Shown: positions 26,019 to 34,623, numbered from the stretch's first letter. The stretch: DNA of 64,000 bases from CAIYRG01 sp964446945 (GCA_964446945.1 CAYUQO010000001.1:248001-312000), one strand, 5' to 3'. Notes: a model not told the origin generated them from the letters alone. Made by a program: numbers and translations.

Positions 26019-26762
26019 TCACGCCGGCTTGCGGAACCGGAACATCACTTGCGTCGAACCCTGGTGCGAACGCTCCGTCATATTGTCGGCCGGATTTTTC
26101 AGCACGTCGCTCTCGCCATCGAGCCGGAATCCCGCGGCGGTGACTTCCTGCCGGATCACGGCCGGATCTATGCGATGCAGCATCTGCGTGTTCTGTTTGC
26201 CGGTGCCCGCGGGCGCTTCGTAATCGGTGATGATGTAATAGCCACCGGGCTTCAGCGCCGCGAAAATTGCCTTGTCCATCGCCATGGTGTCGGCCTTGAA
26301 CGGACCATTGTTCTGGAAGTCGTGATAATTCTCCGACGTCCAGACGACATCCACCGGCTCTGGCGTCTTGATCTGTTCCAGCGGCTGCTCCAGCACCGAG
26401 ACATTGGAATAGGCGGCATTCGACGTGACCATGTCCACGGCGTGCTTCAACCGGTCGGGCCACATCGGCGCGTTGATGCCGTACACCTTGCCTGACGGGC
26501 CGACGATCTTGCTGAGAATGCGCGTGACGTAACCGCCGCCCGGCCAGATTTCGACGACCTTGTCGCCCGGCTTCACCATGGCGAACGCCATCATTTCGGC
26601 CGGGTGCCGGATCGCGTCCTGGTCCGTATTTCCCTTCGGCCGGTTGGTATCCGCGACAGCGGCAGTGACATAGGCCGGAATATTCGCCGCGGCATAAACC
26701 GCAACCCAGGATGCGCCCAGCATCGCCGCCGCGCCCGCCGCCAAAACAACTCGCCGGTTCAT
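26019..26762 (-). CDS. Exported methyltransferase-fold protein
   Basis: 247 residues from ATG at 26762, which follows GGGAGAG; the frame continues five codons upstream. An N-terminal hydrophobic signal (MNRRVVLAAGAAAMLGAS, to about residue 27) is followed by a class I SAM-methyltransferase-like domain: DKVVEIWPGGGYVTRIL as motif I, YGINAPMW, PVDVVWTSENYHDF as the motif IV region, and ALKPGGYYIITDY. SAM is not expected in the periplasm, so either the N-terminus anchors the enzyme to the inside, or the fold has another use. It is divergent from the MFS gene over 75 bp. Confidence 0.8.
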   Translation of the reverse strand: MNRRVVLAAGAAAMLGASWVAVYAAANIPAYVTAAVADTNRPKGNTDQDAIRHPAEMMAFAMVKPGDKVVEIWPGGGYVTRILSKIVGPSGKVYGINAPMWPDRLKHAVDMVTSNAAYSNVSVLEQPLEQIKTPEPVDVVWTSENYHDFQNNGPFKADTMAMDKAIFAALKPGGYYIITDYEAPAGTGKQNTQMLHRIDPAVIRQEVTAAGFRLDGESDVLKNPADNMTERSHQGSTQVMFRFRKPA

Positions 26763-26837
26763 TGTGTTCTCTCCCAATGTTCGTGCATGCTGCTCTATCG
26801 TACCAAGCCGTCCAATTGTCCAGAAGAAGCTTGTTCA

Positions 26838-28262
26838 ATGACCGCAGCCGCAGCGGGCGTAGATACGCCGCTTGGGAAGGCAATCGACGAGGCAGACTGG
26901 AGCAGGTTCCAGATCTTCGTGCTCGTCCTGGTCTCGCTCGCCTTCGTCATTGAAGGTCTGACGAACCAGCTCATCAGCCTGTCGGTTCCGGCGCTGATGA
27001 AAGCGTGGAATCTGCCGCGCGAGCCTTTCGCATTGCCGCTTGCGGTGGGACTTGTCGGCGTCGCCGCAGGAAATGCCTTGGGCGGCATGATTGGCGACCG
27101 TATCGGCCGGCGGGGCGGCGTCATCTGGCCGATTGTCGTGATCGGCTTGATGAATTTTGCGACCGCTCTGTCGCCCGATCTGATCACCTTGACCGCGGTG
27201 CGCCTTGCCGCGGGACTTGGTCTGGGGGCGCTGATTCCCAACTGCGCCACACTCGTCGCGGAATTCACGCCGCAGCGGCGGCGCGCTTTCGCCGTAGCAT
27301 TTTCGCTGCTGTTTGTGCCGCTCGGGATCGTTGCCGCGGGCATGCTCGCTTCGGCGATCCTGCCGGCCTATGGCTGGCGCGCATTGTCTGTCGCCGGAGG
27401 CGTCATCCCGCTTTTCGCGGCTGTGTTCTTCTGGTTCGTGCTTCCCGAGAGTCCGCGCTGGCTGGTCCGCGATGCGCGCAACAGTGCACGACTGTCTCAG
27501 TTATTGGCGCGTATGGGGCTGCCACCGTCCGATATTGCCGCGCCATCAGCGCACAGCGAGCGGCAGAAACACGGACTGGCGGAATTGTTTGCACCCGACT
27601 TCCGCCGCGACACGCTCTGTCTCTGGGGCATGGGCTTTTTCGCCTATATGACGTCTTACATCATTCTCAATTGGGCGCCGGCCATGCTCGCGGGGCAGGG
27701 GCTCGGGCTTGATGTCACCAGCCGCAGTCTCAGCGCGTGGTCGCTTGGCGGCTTCGGTTCGCCGCTGATCGGCCTCGCCATTCAGCGCTTCGGATCGCGC
27801 CGCGCGCTGGGTACGTTTTCACTTGCCGCTGCTGCAGGCACATTCGTGCTGATGTGGCTGCCACTGAACGGGCAGCAAATCCTCTGGTTCATGGCGATGC
27901 TGCTGATCGAGAATATCTCCGTCGTCGGCCTGCTCGGCGCCGTCTATGTGCTGGCGACGCATATCTACCCGCCGGCATTCCGCTCCACCGGTACGGGTGC
28001 GGCGTCGGCGCTCGGCCGGTTAGGCGCAATGACCAGCGCCTATGCCGGAGTCTATTCACTGCATCTCGGCGGACCGGTGGGCTATTTCGCCTGCATGACG
28101 GCGACGAGCCTGCTCACCTTCGCATTCGCGATGGCCATCCGCAACCACGTCCCCGCCCCCGGCGGGGAGGGCGGGATCACAAATCCAGCGTATTGGGCGC
28201 GAAGATTTCTTCCAGAGCGACGCGGCGCTCGCACAGACCCTGTTCGTGAACATATTGTGTGA
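26838..28262 (+). CDS. MFS transporter, aromatic acid:H+ symporter (AAHS)-like
   Basis: 474 residues from ATG at 26838; the open frame upstream covers the divergent gene. It has twelve hydrophobic segments and the MFS signature GDRIGRRGGVIWP after the second helix. The N-terminal DEADWSRFQIFVLVLVSLAF helix is typical of the aromatic acid/H+ symporter branch (PcaK, MhpT). The centre carries a short loop with KHGLAELFAPDFRRDT. The 28-residue C-terminal tail is read from DNA that also encodes the end of the convergent gene at 28177, an 86 bp overlap. It probably imports the acid degraded by the neighbouring enzymes. Confidence 0.88.
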   Translation: MTAAAAGVDTPLGKAIDEADWSRFQIFVLVLVSLAFVIEGLTNQLISLSVPALMKAWNLPREPFALPLAVGLVGVAAGNALGGMIGDRIGRRGGVIWPIVVIGLMNFATALSPDLITLTAVRLAAGLGLGALIPNCATLVAEFTPQRRRAFAVAFSLLFVPLGIVAAGMLASAILPAYGWRALSVAGGVIPLFAAVFFWFVLPESPRWLVRDARNSARLSQLLARMGLPPSDIAAPSAHSERQKHGLAELFAPDFRRDTLCLWGMGFFAYMTSYIILNWAPAMLAGQGLGLDVTSRSLSAWSLGGFGSPLIGLAIQRFGSRRALGTFSLAAAAGTFVLMWLPLNGQQILWFMAMLLIENISVVGLLGAVYVLATHIYPPAFRSTGTGAASALGRLGAMTSAYAGVYSLHLGGPVGYFACMTATSLLTFAFAMAIRNHVPAPGGEGGITNPAYWARRFLPERRGARTDPVREHIV

Positions 28263-29217
28263 CAGTTTCCAGCACGCGCCGTGCGGCGTTCAGGCCGTAG
28301 GGCATCGGCGTCTGCGCCACCGTGCGGCGCACCTCGCGCGGCACCAGGCCCATTTCGTAATAGGGCGCCATCCAGGCGAGCGAATCTTTCCGCACCTGAT
28401 CCATTGCCGCCACGAAGCCGCTATAAAGATTCAGCGCAATCCAGGGGTTCTGTTCGTACACGGAGCGCTTGATCACGATAATGTGGTTGATCGGGAATAT
28501 TCCCGTCTTCTTGTAATAGCGTGCCGATTCGGCCTCGCGGTCTTCGAACAGGAATTTCACCCGCGGATCCGCGCTGACATCGGCGCGGCTGCGGTCCACC
28601 AGGTTGTTGTTGGCGATATAATGCACAATCCCGTCAATCTCGCCGTTCAGCAGCATTTCGCCGAGATTCGTATTGAGCGGCACCGGGCTCACTGAGACTC
28701 CGGGCGGTGACTTGAAGCCCGACGAATGTCCGTGGCTGCGATTGTCATTGCGTTCCATGAACCATGTCATGTCACGCGCATGGACTCCGAATTCGTGCTC
28801 GAGCACACCGCGCGTCCAGATCGCCGCGGTTTGCTGATATTCCGGCACGCCGACGCGCTTGCCCTTCAGGTCTTCGGGCTTCTCGATGCCGCGATCTTTC
28901 CGCACCAGGATTTCGTTGTGGAAGAACTTGCGCATTGTGTAGATCGGCAGCCCGACCCAGTCGCGGTTGCCCTGCGAAGTCAGGATGGTCAGCGTCGACA
29001 TCGACATTTCCGAAACGTCGAAATCGCCATAGCGCAATTGCCGCCAGAACATTTCGGACGGATGCACGGTAGTCGGAATCAGGCGCAGGCCTTCGAACGC
29101 CACACGGCCTTCGATTACCGGCCGCGTCCGCGGATTGTCGCTGAGTGCGATGCTGAGCGGAAGTACGGTGCGTCCGGGATGTGCAGCGTCGCCCGTGAAA
29201 TTCATTCCGCTCACCAT
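28177..29217 (-). CDS. 4,5-dihydroxyphthalate decarboxylase-like protein (Pht5-like)
   Basis: 346 residues. The sequence follows the Pht5/NMT1-like fold: SEMSMSTLTILTSQGNRDWV, PIYTMRKFFHNEILVRKD, KGKRVGVPEYQQTAAIWTRG, GVLEHEFGVHARDMTWFMER and FPINHIIVIKR. Pht5 enzymes decarboxylate 4,5-dihydroxyphthalate to protocatechuate and are distant relatives of ABC substrate-binding proteins. With no signal peptide, the enzyme reading is favoured over a binding protein. The start overlaps the upstream Rieske gene by 7 bases and follows AAGGAG. It is the last gene of the ADH-Rieske-Rieske operon. Confidence 0.8.
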   Translation of the reverse strand: MVSGMNFTGDAAHPGRTVLPLSIALSDNPRTRPVIEGRVAFEGLRLIPTTVHPSEMFWRQLRYGDFDVSEMSMSTLTILTSQGNRDWVGLPIYTMRKFFHNEILVRKDRGIEKPEDLKGKRVGVPEYQQTAAIWTRGVLEHEFGVHARDMTWFMERNDNRSHGHSSGFKSPPGVSVSPVPLNTNLGEMLLNGEIDGIVHYIANNNLVDRSRADVSADPRVKFLFEDREAESARYYKKTGIFPINHIIVIKRSVYEQNPWIALNLYSGFVAAMDQVRKDSLAWMAPYYEMGLVPREVRRTVAQTPMPYGLNAARRVLETVTQYVHEQGLCERRVALEEIFAPNTLDL

Positions 29218-30482
29218 TTTGCCTGAAGCTCCTTCTCGAAGATGGGCCGCCAGTCTTCGCCCGGCGGTACGATATGATCATACGGACGTACGGTGCGATG
29301 CGTCGCAGCCTCGGCGCCGCGCGGCGTGGCGCCCCTTTCGTTAGCGTCGAGCGCCTCCAGCAGCAATCGCCGCATCGCAATCACGGCTTTGTCGGAACTG
29401 CCGAGAAACTCTTTCGACCGGTCGCAGATCGGCCCCATGCCTTCCTGCAGCGCAAAATCCTGCGTGTTCACGCCGACAATGCCGGTGAAATTGCGCGTCT
29501 TCTGCATCTGCCGGTCCACGAGGTAATCGTTGGATGGATTGCGCTTCAGGACAAATGTGCCGGGGATCAGGTCGTTGCTGCCGCGTCCCATGGCAGTCTC
29601 GCGCGTCTCAATCCATTCCGGCGTGAAATGGACGTTCTCGTCGTACGCGCACATCCAATTGTAAACGTGGGTATGTTCATCGTCGATCGGAGCCCAAATG
29701 TGTCCATCGGCGCGGGGCATTTCGTTGCTGCCGCCGAACCAGCCGACATTGTTCGGCCGCATCTGCTGCGCCGGCATCACATATTGATAGACGCGGATAT
29801 ATTTGCCGTCGGCGCCGAGATCGCGGGTCGACACGTAATAATAACCGTAATCGGTGCGCTCGACATCGATCTTCGGCGAGCGGTCGCGCTGCCGCGGCTC
29901 GGATTTGTCGCTGTTGAAATTGTTGTGCGCGAAGGACGAGTGCGACGTATCGAGTCCGCCCTCCAGCGCCTGCAGCCAGTTGCAATGTTCGAAAGTCTTG
30001 GAGACGTAACGGGATTTGGCCGGCGCGCGCGTCCATTCATAATCCGGTGCCGGCGGCATCAGCTCTGTCGGCCCGAGATAAGCCCACACAACGCCGCCTT
30101 TTTCGGCCGTCGGATAGGCAGGCAGTCTGACTTTCGCCTGCAGGCTCGTCCCCGCCGGTTCCGACGGCATGTCCACGCAATTGCCGTGACGGTCGAATTT
30201 CCAGCCGTGGTAGACGCAGCGGATGCCGCATTCTTCATTGCGGCCGAAAAACAGCGGCGCGCGCCGGTGTGGACAAAAGGCATCCACCAGTCCGACCCCG
30301 CCCTCGCTGTCCCGGAACGCGATGAGGTCTTCGCACAACAAACGCACGCGCAACGGCGCCCCGTCGCGTTCCGGCAATTCGCTGGAAAGACAGGCGGGCT
30401 GCCAATAACGGCGCAGCAGCCGGCCCATCGGCGTGCCGGGGCCGACTCGCGTGAGCCGCTCATTGTCCTGTGGTGTTACCAA
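29211..30482 (-). CDS. Rieske aromatic ring-hydroxylating oxygenase, phthalate-dioxygenase-like (copy 2)
   Basis: 423 residues starting at TTG 30482, which overlaps the stop of the preceding oxygenase. The Rieske centre is CPHRRAPLFFGRNEECGIRC plus YHGWKF, giving CxH and CxxH ligands. The catalytic domain has NWLQALEGGLDTSHSSFAH with the iron-binding His pair and bridging Asp. Type: the phthalate 4,5-dioxygenase/LigXa-like group of single-component oxygenases. It needs an electron-transfer reductase, which is absent from the window. By eye it is very similar along its whole length to the copy at 30476. Confidence 0.9.
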   Translation of the reverse strand: MVTPQDNERLTRVGPGTPMGRLLRRYWQPACLSSELPERDGAPLRVRLLCEDLIAFRDSEGGVGLVDAFCPHRRAPLFFGRNEECGIRCVYHGWKFDRHGNCVDMPSEPAGTSLQAKVRLPAYPTAEKGGVVWAYLGPTELMPPAPDYEWTRAPAKSRYVSKTFEHCNWLQALEGGLDTSHSSFAHNNFNSDKSEPRQRDRSPKIDVERTDYGYYYVSTRDLGADGKYIRVYQYVMPAQQMRPNNVGWFGGSNEMPRADGHIWAPIDDEHTHVYNWMCAYDENVHFTPEWIETRETAMGRGSNDLIPGTFVLKRNPSNDYLVDRQMQKTRNFTGIVGVNTQDFALQEGMGPICDRSKEFLGSSDKAVIAMRRLLLEALDANERGATPRGAEAATHRTVRPYDHIVPPGEDWRPIFEKELQAKW

Positions 30483-31744
30483 AGCGCGACGAGATCCTTT
30501 TCCATCACCTTGTGCCAGTCCGAGCCCGCCGGAATCACCCGATCATAGGCGCGTACCGTGCGATATGTCTGCGGATCGAGCGCTCGCGGCGTGCCGCCCC
30601 GCTCATTCACGGCGATCGCATCGAGCAACAGCCGCCGCATCGCGACAATCGCCTTGTCCGAGGTGCCGAGAAATTCCTTCGATCGGTCGCAGATCGGACC
30701 CATGCCCTCCTGCAGCGCGAAGTCCTGCGTGTTCACGCCGACAATGCCGGTGAAGTTCTGCGTCTTCTGCATCTGCCGGTCGATCATGTAATCGTTCGAC
30801 TGATTGCGCTTCAGCCGGAACGTGCCGGGGATGTGGTCGTCCTTGCCGCGTCCGGCGGCTTTCTCGCGGGTTTCGACCGCTTCCGGCGTCAGCTCGTCCT
30901 CCTGATGCGGCGCGCACATGATGTTGAAAATATGCGTGTGCTCATCGTCGATCGGCACCCAGATATGCCCGTCGAGGCGCGCCGGTTTGTTGCGCACCCC
31001 CTCATATCCGATGATGCTCGCGCGCATCTGCTGCGACGGCATCACATAATGATAGACGCGGACATAGGTCCCTTCATCGGCCTTGCGCTGCGACACATAG
31101 AAATAGCCGTAATCCGTGCGCTCGACATCGATCGCCGGCGCGCGGTCGTGCTGGCGCAGATTGGAGCGGTCACCCAGCTTGTTGTTGTGTGCAAATGAGG
31201 AATGCGAAGTATCCAGCCCGCCCTCCAGCGCCTGCAGGTAGTTGCAGTTCTCGAACGTCTTCGACACGTAACGATGCGTCGCCGGAGCGCGCGTCCATTC
31301 GTAATCCGGTTCGGCCGGCTGAAGCTCCTTCGGCCCCATATAGGCCCACACCACGCCGCCTTTTTCCGCCGTTGGATAGGCGAGGATTTTGGCCTTGGCC
31401 TGCAATGTGGTGCCGGCCGGTTCCGACGGCATGTCCACGCAGTCGCCGTGCCGGTTGAATTTCCAGCCGTGATAGACGCAGCGAATGCCGCATTCTTCAT
31501 TGCGGCCGAAAAACAGCGGCGCCCGGCGGTGCGGGCAGTATGCCTCCACCAGCCCGATTCTGTTCTCGCTGTCGCGATAGGCGATCAGGTCCTCGCCGAG
31601 GAGGCGCACGCGGATCGGCGCGCCGTCGATTTCCGGCAATTCCTTGGACAAACAGACCGGCCACCAATAGCGCCGGAACAGCTTGCCCAGCGGCGTGCCG
31701 GGGCCGACCCTCGTCACCCGTTGGTTTTCCTCAACCGTCAGCAT
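30476..31744 (-). CDS. Rieske aromatic ring-hydroxylating oxygenase, phthalate-dioxygenase-like (copy 1)
   Basis: 422 residues from ATG at 31744, which follows AGGAG inside the end of the ADH gene (14 bp overlap). The Rieske ligands lie in CPHRRAPLFFGRNEECGIRC and YHGWKF; the iron site in NYLQALEGGLDTSHSSFAH. Differences from copy 2 cluster after residue 200, in the substrate-binding half (KADEGTYVRVYHYVMPSQQ versus GADGKYIRVYQYVMPAQQ). That pattern suggests the two copies accept different ring substrates or form mixed trimers. Cytoplasmic; needs a reductase from elsewhere in the genome. Confidence 0.9.
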   Translation of the reverse strand: MLTVEENQRVTRVGPGTPLGKLFRRYWWPVCLSKELPEIDGAPIRVRLLGEDLIAYRDSENRIGLVEAYCPHRRAPLFFGRNEECGIRCVYHGWKFNRHGDCVDMPSEPAGTTLQAKAKILAYPTAEKGGVVWAYMGPKELQPAEPDYEWTRAPATHRYVSKTFENCNYLQALEGGLDTSHSSFAHNNKLGDRSNLRQHDRAPAIDVERTDYGYFYVSQRKADEGTYVRVYHYVMPSQQMRASIIGYEGVRNKPARLDGHIWVPIDDEHTHIFNIMCAPHQEDELTPEAVETREKAAGRGKDDHIPGTFRLKRNQSNDYMIDRQMQKTQNFTGIVGVNTQDFALQEGMGPICDRSKEFLGTSDKAIVAMRRLLLDAIAVNERGGTPRALDPQTYRTVRAYDRVIPAGSDWHKVMEKDLVALW

Positions 31745-32858
31745 ACGTCTTTTCTCCTGTTTTCCATGGTTCGATGGTGATGTGGATGGCTTTGCCCGGC
31801 ACTTCGCCGCCGACCAGCTTCAGGGCGTGGTCGACCTGGTCGAGGCCGAGGACATGGGTGGAAATCAGCTCCAGCGGATGCTGGCCGGAATTCATGGCGC
31901 GGATCGCAAGTTCGACCGCCGGATAGGAATGGCCGCGCACACCGCGCAATTCGGCCTGATAGCGGACCAGCCGGTCGGCATCGAGCGGCACCGCGGTCTT
32001 TTTCCACGACGTGCACAGCATCCGCCCGCGCTTCCTCAGCAGCATAAGGCCCGCATTGATGATCTCGGGCCCGGCGCTGGATACCTCGATCACCACATCG
32101 GCCATCGCGCCGCCCGTGATCGCCTTGACGCGCTCGCGCACATCTTCCTTGTCGATGGCGATCACATGCGTCGCGCCCAGCCGGCGGACAATCTCGAACC
32201 GGTGTTCGTCGCGCGCGAGGCCCACGACAATGATGTTCTCGGCGCCGGCGGTCTTGGCGGCCACAACGCAGCCGCAACCCTGCTGCCCCGGACCCAGTAC
32301 CACGAGCGTCTTGCCCGGACCTATTCCGGCATCGAAAAACGTCCACTGGAAGCCATTCCCCAGCGGCAGCGCCATCGCGGCGATGTGCGGCGGAATTTGC
32401 GCGGGCAAAGCGTGGAACACTGTGCGCGGGTGTAGATACAGGAATTCGCTGTAGCCGCCATACAATCCCGGCGCGACATCGAGTTTGGTCGAGCCATAGC
32501 GCACGCCATTCGGATTGAAGTGATCGGTCTCGAGACAGGACCGGTATTCGCCGTTGCGGCAATATTCGCAGTGACCGCAGGGCAGATATTCTTCCAGCGC
32601 GACGTAATCGCCTTCCTTGATCCCCCAGCGCGCCCGCGCAATCGCGCCGAGCTTTTCGACGTAACCGACGATCTCATGACCGAGGATGCAGGGCACGAAT
32701 TTGTCGCTGGTATATTTGCCCCAGTCGCTGCCGCAGATGCCGCTCGCCACCACGCGCAACAGTCCCGCGTCCGGACCGATCTCCGGCAAGGGAATCTCGC
32801 GCAATTCGGTCCGCCGCGGCGCCGTCATCACCGCCGCAAGGCCTGTAGCTCTGTTCAT
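31731..32858 (-). CDS. Zinc-dependent alcohol dehydrogenase (MDR family), copy 1
   Basis: 375 residues from ATG at 32858, the first Met giving a family-length protein; the open frame runs 33 codons further. The catalytic zinc region is SGICGSDWGKY and CILGHEIVGYVE; all four structural-zinc cysteines are present in PCGHCEYCRNGEYRSC. The Rossmann part has VVLGPGQQGCG, close to GxGxxG. Probably oxidises an alcohol or cis-diol intermediate, or acts on a ring ketone. First gene of the operon that continues into both Rieske genes and the Pht5-like gene; an FNR/FixK-like box lies 70 bases upstream. Confidence 0.88.
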   Translation of the reverse strand: MNRATGLAAVMTAPRRTELREIPLPEIGPDAGLLRVVASGICGSDWGKYTSDKFVPCILGHEIVGYVEKLGAIARARWGIKEGDYVALEEYLPCGHCEYCRNGEYRSCLETDHFNPNGVRYGSTKLDVAPGLYGGYSEFLYLHPRTVFHALPAQIPPHIAAMALPLGNGFQWTFFDAGIGPGKTLVVLGPGQQGCGCVVAAKTAGAENIIVVGLARDEHRFEIVRRLGATHVIAIDKEDVRERVKAITGGAMADVVIEVSSAGPEIINAGLMLLRKRGRMLCTSWKKTAVPLDADRLVRYQAELRGVRGHSYPAVELAIRAMNSGQHPLELISTHVLGLDQVDHALKLVGGEVPGKAIHITIEPWKTGEKTYADG

Positions 32859-32927
32859 GTGCGCATTCTTAGAAGCGGCTCGATTGGGTGACAAGCCGCA
32901 CTCTGCCTTGGGCCAGCTTACAGAAAT

Positions 32928-32941
32928 TTGACCCAAATCAA
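32928..32941 (-). promoter_or_regulatory. FNR/FixK-like box before the ADH-Rieske operon
   Basis: On the minus strand TTGAT-TTGG-GTCAA matches TTGAT-N4-ATCAA in nine of ten positions. It lies 70 bases before the ADH start, compatible with an activator site near -41. It lies just past the terminator of the upstream ADH gene. Confidence 0.5.
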
Positions 32942-32955
32942 GCACTTGGCGGCAC

Positions 32956-32982
32956 AAAAAAGGGGGGCCGCAGCCCCCCTTT
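32956..32982 (-). terminator. Intrinsic terminator of ADH copy 2
   Basis: AAAGGGGGGC-CGCA-GCCCCCCTTT is a perfect 10-bp stem with a 4-base loop, followed on the minus strand by TTTTTT. It lies 21 bases beyond the stop of the gene at 33004 and separates it from the next operon. Confidence 0.85.
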
Positions 32983-33003
32983 CGCCAACCCCCGCTCTCT
33001 TGT

Positions 33004-34131
33004 TCAGGCGGCGTCCTTCCACGGCGCGACCGAGACGTGGATCACCCCTTCCGCGCCTTTGCCGGCCACCGATTTTATCGCGTAGTCCACTTCCTTCAAT
33101 CCGAAAGTGTGGGTCATCGCCTTCTCCAGCGGGAAGCGATGCGAGGCGAGCTGCTTCAACGCCAGTTCGCACGCCTTGTAGGAATGTCCGCGCGCGCTTT
33201 TCAGCGAGGCGTATTTCTGGGTCACGCGATAGATCGGGAAGTCGGGGAAGGTCGGCATTTCATTCCCCTGAATCACCAGCACGCCGGCCTTGCGTTTCAG
33301 CGCCTGGATGCCGAGCAGCATCGCGGCCGTGCCGGCGCCCGCCGTGCAGTCGATCGAGAAATCGACGCCTTTGCCGCCGGTGATCTCCTTGATGCGCGCC
33401 GCCGGATCTTCGGTCTGCACGTCGATGGTGTAATCGGCGCCCAACGCCTTTGCGACTTCCAGGCGGTGCTTATCCTTGCTGGTGCCGGTGATGATGATGC
33501 AATCGGCGCCGGCCTGCTTGCAGGCGACGATCTGCGCCAGCCCCTGCTGTCCGGGTCCCTGAATCAGCACGACCGAGCCATAGCCGATGCCGGCTTCGAA
33601 CAGCGCCCACTGGATGCCGTTGGCCAGCGGTGTCGCAATTCCGGCAAGCTCGGCTGTCACATTGTCCGGCACCTTGTGCACGATCGCATTCCACGGCGCA
33701 TAGAGATAATGGGAGAATCCGCCCCACAGATGCGGCGCCGTATCGGCCGAGGTGTAGCCATAGCGGATCGCGTTTGGATTGGTGTGCCAGTCGGTCGCCT
33801 CGCAATGGCGGTATTCGCCCTGATGGCACCATTCGCAGGTCATGTCCGGCAGATAATGTTCAAGAAGGATGCGGTCGCCTTCCTTGACACCTTTGCGGGC
33901 AAGCCATTTGCGGCCGGCCTTGGCGACCACGCCGACATTCTCGTGGCCCATGATGACGTTTTCGATTTTCTTGCCGTAATTCTTCACGTCGCTGCCGCAG
34001 ATGCCGGCGATCTCGACCTTGATCAGCGCGGCGTCGTCGGCGATGTCGGGCATGTCGAATTCGCGGTAGACGGTCTCATAGGGACCCATCTTGACCGCGG
34101 CGGGGACTTTCTCGACCAAAGCTTTCTCCAT
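33004..34131 (-). CDS. Zinc-dependent alcohol dehydrogenase (MDR family), copy 2
   Basis: 375 residues, the same length as copy 1 at 31731 and similar throughout. Catalytic zinc region: AGICGSDVKNYGK and VIMGHENVGVV. The structural-zinc loop reads PDMTCEWCHQGEYRHC, so the first of the usual four cysteines is missing (Cys-Gly replaced by Asp-Met). Rossmann motif: LIQGPGQQGLAQIV. Transcribed alone and ended by a strong terminator. Substrate unknown; its position suggests the same catabolic route as copy 1. Confidence 0.88.
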   Translation of the reverse strand: MEKALVEKVPAAVKMGPYETVYREFDMPDIADDAALIKVEIAGICGSDVKNYGKKIENVIMGHENVGVVAKAGRKWLARKGVKEGDRILLEHYLPDMTCEWCHQGEYRHCEATDWHTNPNAIRYGYTSADTAPHLWGGFSHYLYAPWNAIVHKVPDNVTAELAGIATPLANGIQWALFEAGIGYGSVVLIQGPGQQGLAQIVACKQAGADCIIITGTSKDKHRLEVAKALGADYTIDVQTEDPAARIKEITGGKGVDFSIDCTAGAGTAAMLLGIQALKRKAGVLVIQGNEMPTFPDFPIYRVTQKYASLKSARGHSYKACELALKQLASHRFPLEKAMTHTFGLKEVDYAIKSVAGKGAEGVIHVSVAPWKDAA

Positions 34132-34292
34132 CCAGATGATTATGGGCGCGTCTTAACCCGCAGGATGGTGGCTGTAAACCGCCCGCTGATGCAGGTCGCG
34201 TAACAGCGTGCTGAGCCCCATTGCGGAGCTTAGCCTGTGGAAGCGGGTCCCTTGGAACGGGGGTATGGCAGACGTATACGGACTATGCCGTT

Positions 34293-34460
34293 TTACGGCG
34301 CCAGGTGCCCGTAGCCCTGGACGAAGACCGACCCTGAGCCGCCCGGGACATCGAGGGCCACGGCGCCAATGACGCTGCCGAGCAGGATCACCACGAAGAG
34401 GCAGGTGGGCAGCCAGAAACGGCCGGCAGGAACTGTATGCACTGGCATGCGAAGCATCAT
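34293..34460 (-). CDS. Small single-pass membrane protein (55 residues)
   Basis: An ATG at 34460 is preceded by GAGGGA at good spacing and opens a 55-codon frame. The peptide has a basic start (MMLRMPVHTVPAGRFW), one strong hydrophobic helix at about 17-36 (LPTCLFVVILLGSVIGAVAL) and a short Gly/Ser tail (VPGGSGSVFVQGYGHLAP). No family was recognised. It is upstream of the ADH gene on the same strand, separated by 161 bp that hold no clear feature. Its size is below common gene-calling limits. Confidence 0.6.
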   Translation of the reverse strand: MMLRMPVHTVPAGRFWLPTCLFVVILLGSVIGAVALDVPGGSGSVFVQGYGHLAP

Positions 34461-34623
34461 GGCGAGTCCCTCATCACGGAACGTTGGCGATGCACGCGTA
34501 AGGTGCGCCCCCAGACCAGGCGCGGCAGAACGTCGCAGAGGCTAACGCCGTAAAGCAGGGCAGCGCAATGGCTTTTGCGATCACGATTTTCGCCCGGTAT
34601 GCCGCCTATGATAGGTTCAAAGC

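Noticed and set aside
33037..34203. 388-codon plus-strand frame over ADH copy 2
   Set aside because: The minus strand encodes a complete MDR dehydrogenase; the plus frame has no recognisable domain.
34201..34292. GC-rich stretch examined as a possible tRNA or small RNA
   Set aside because: No cloverleaf, no CCA end and no promoter or terminator I could support.
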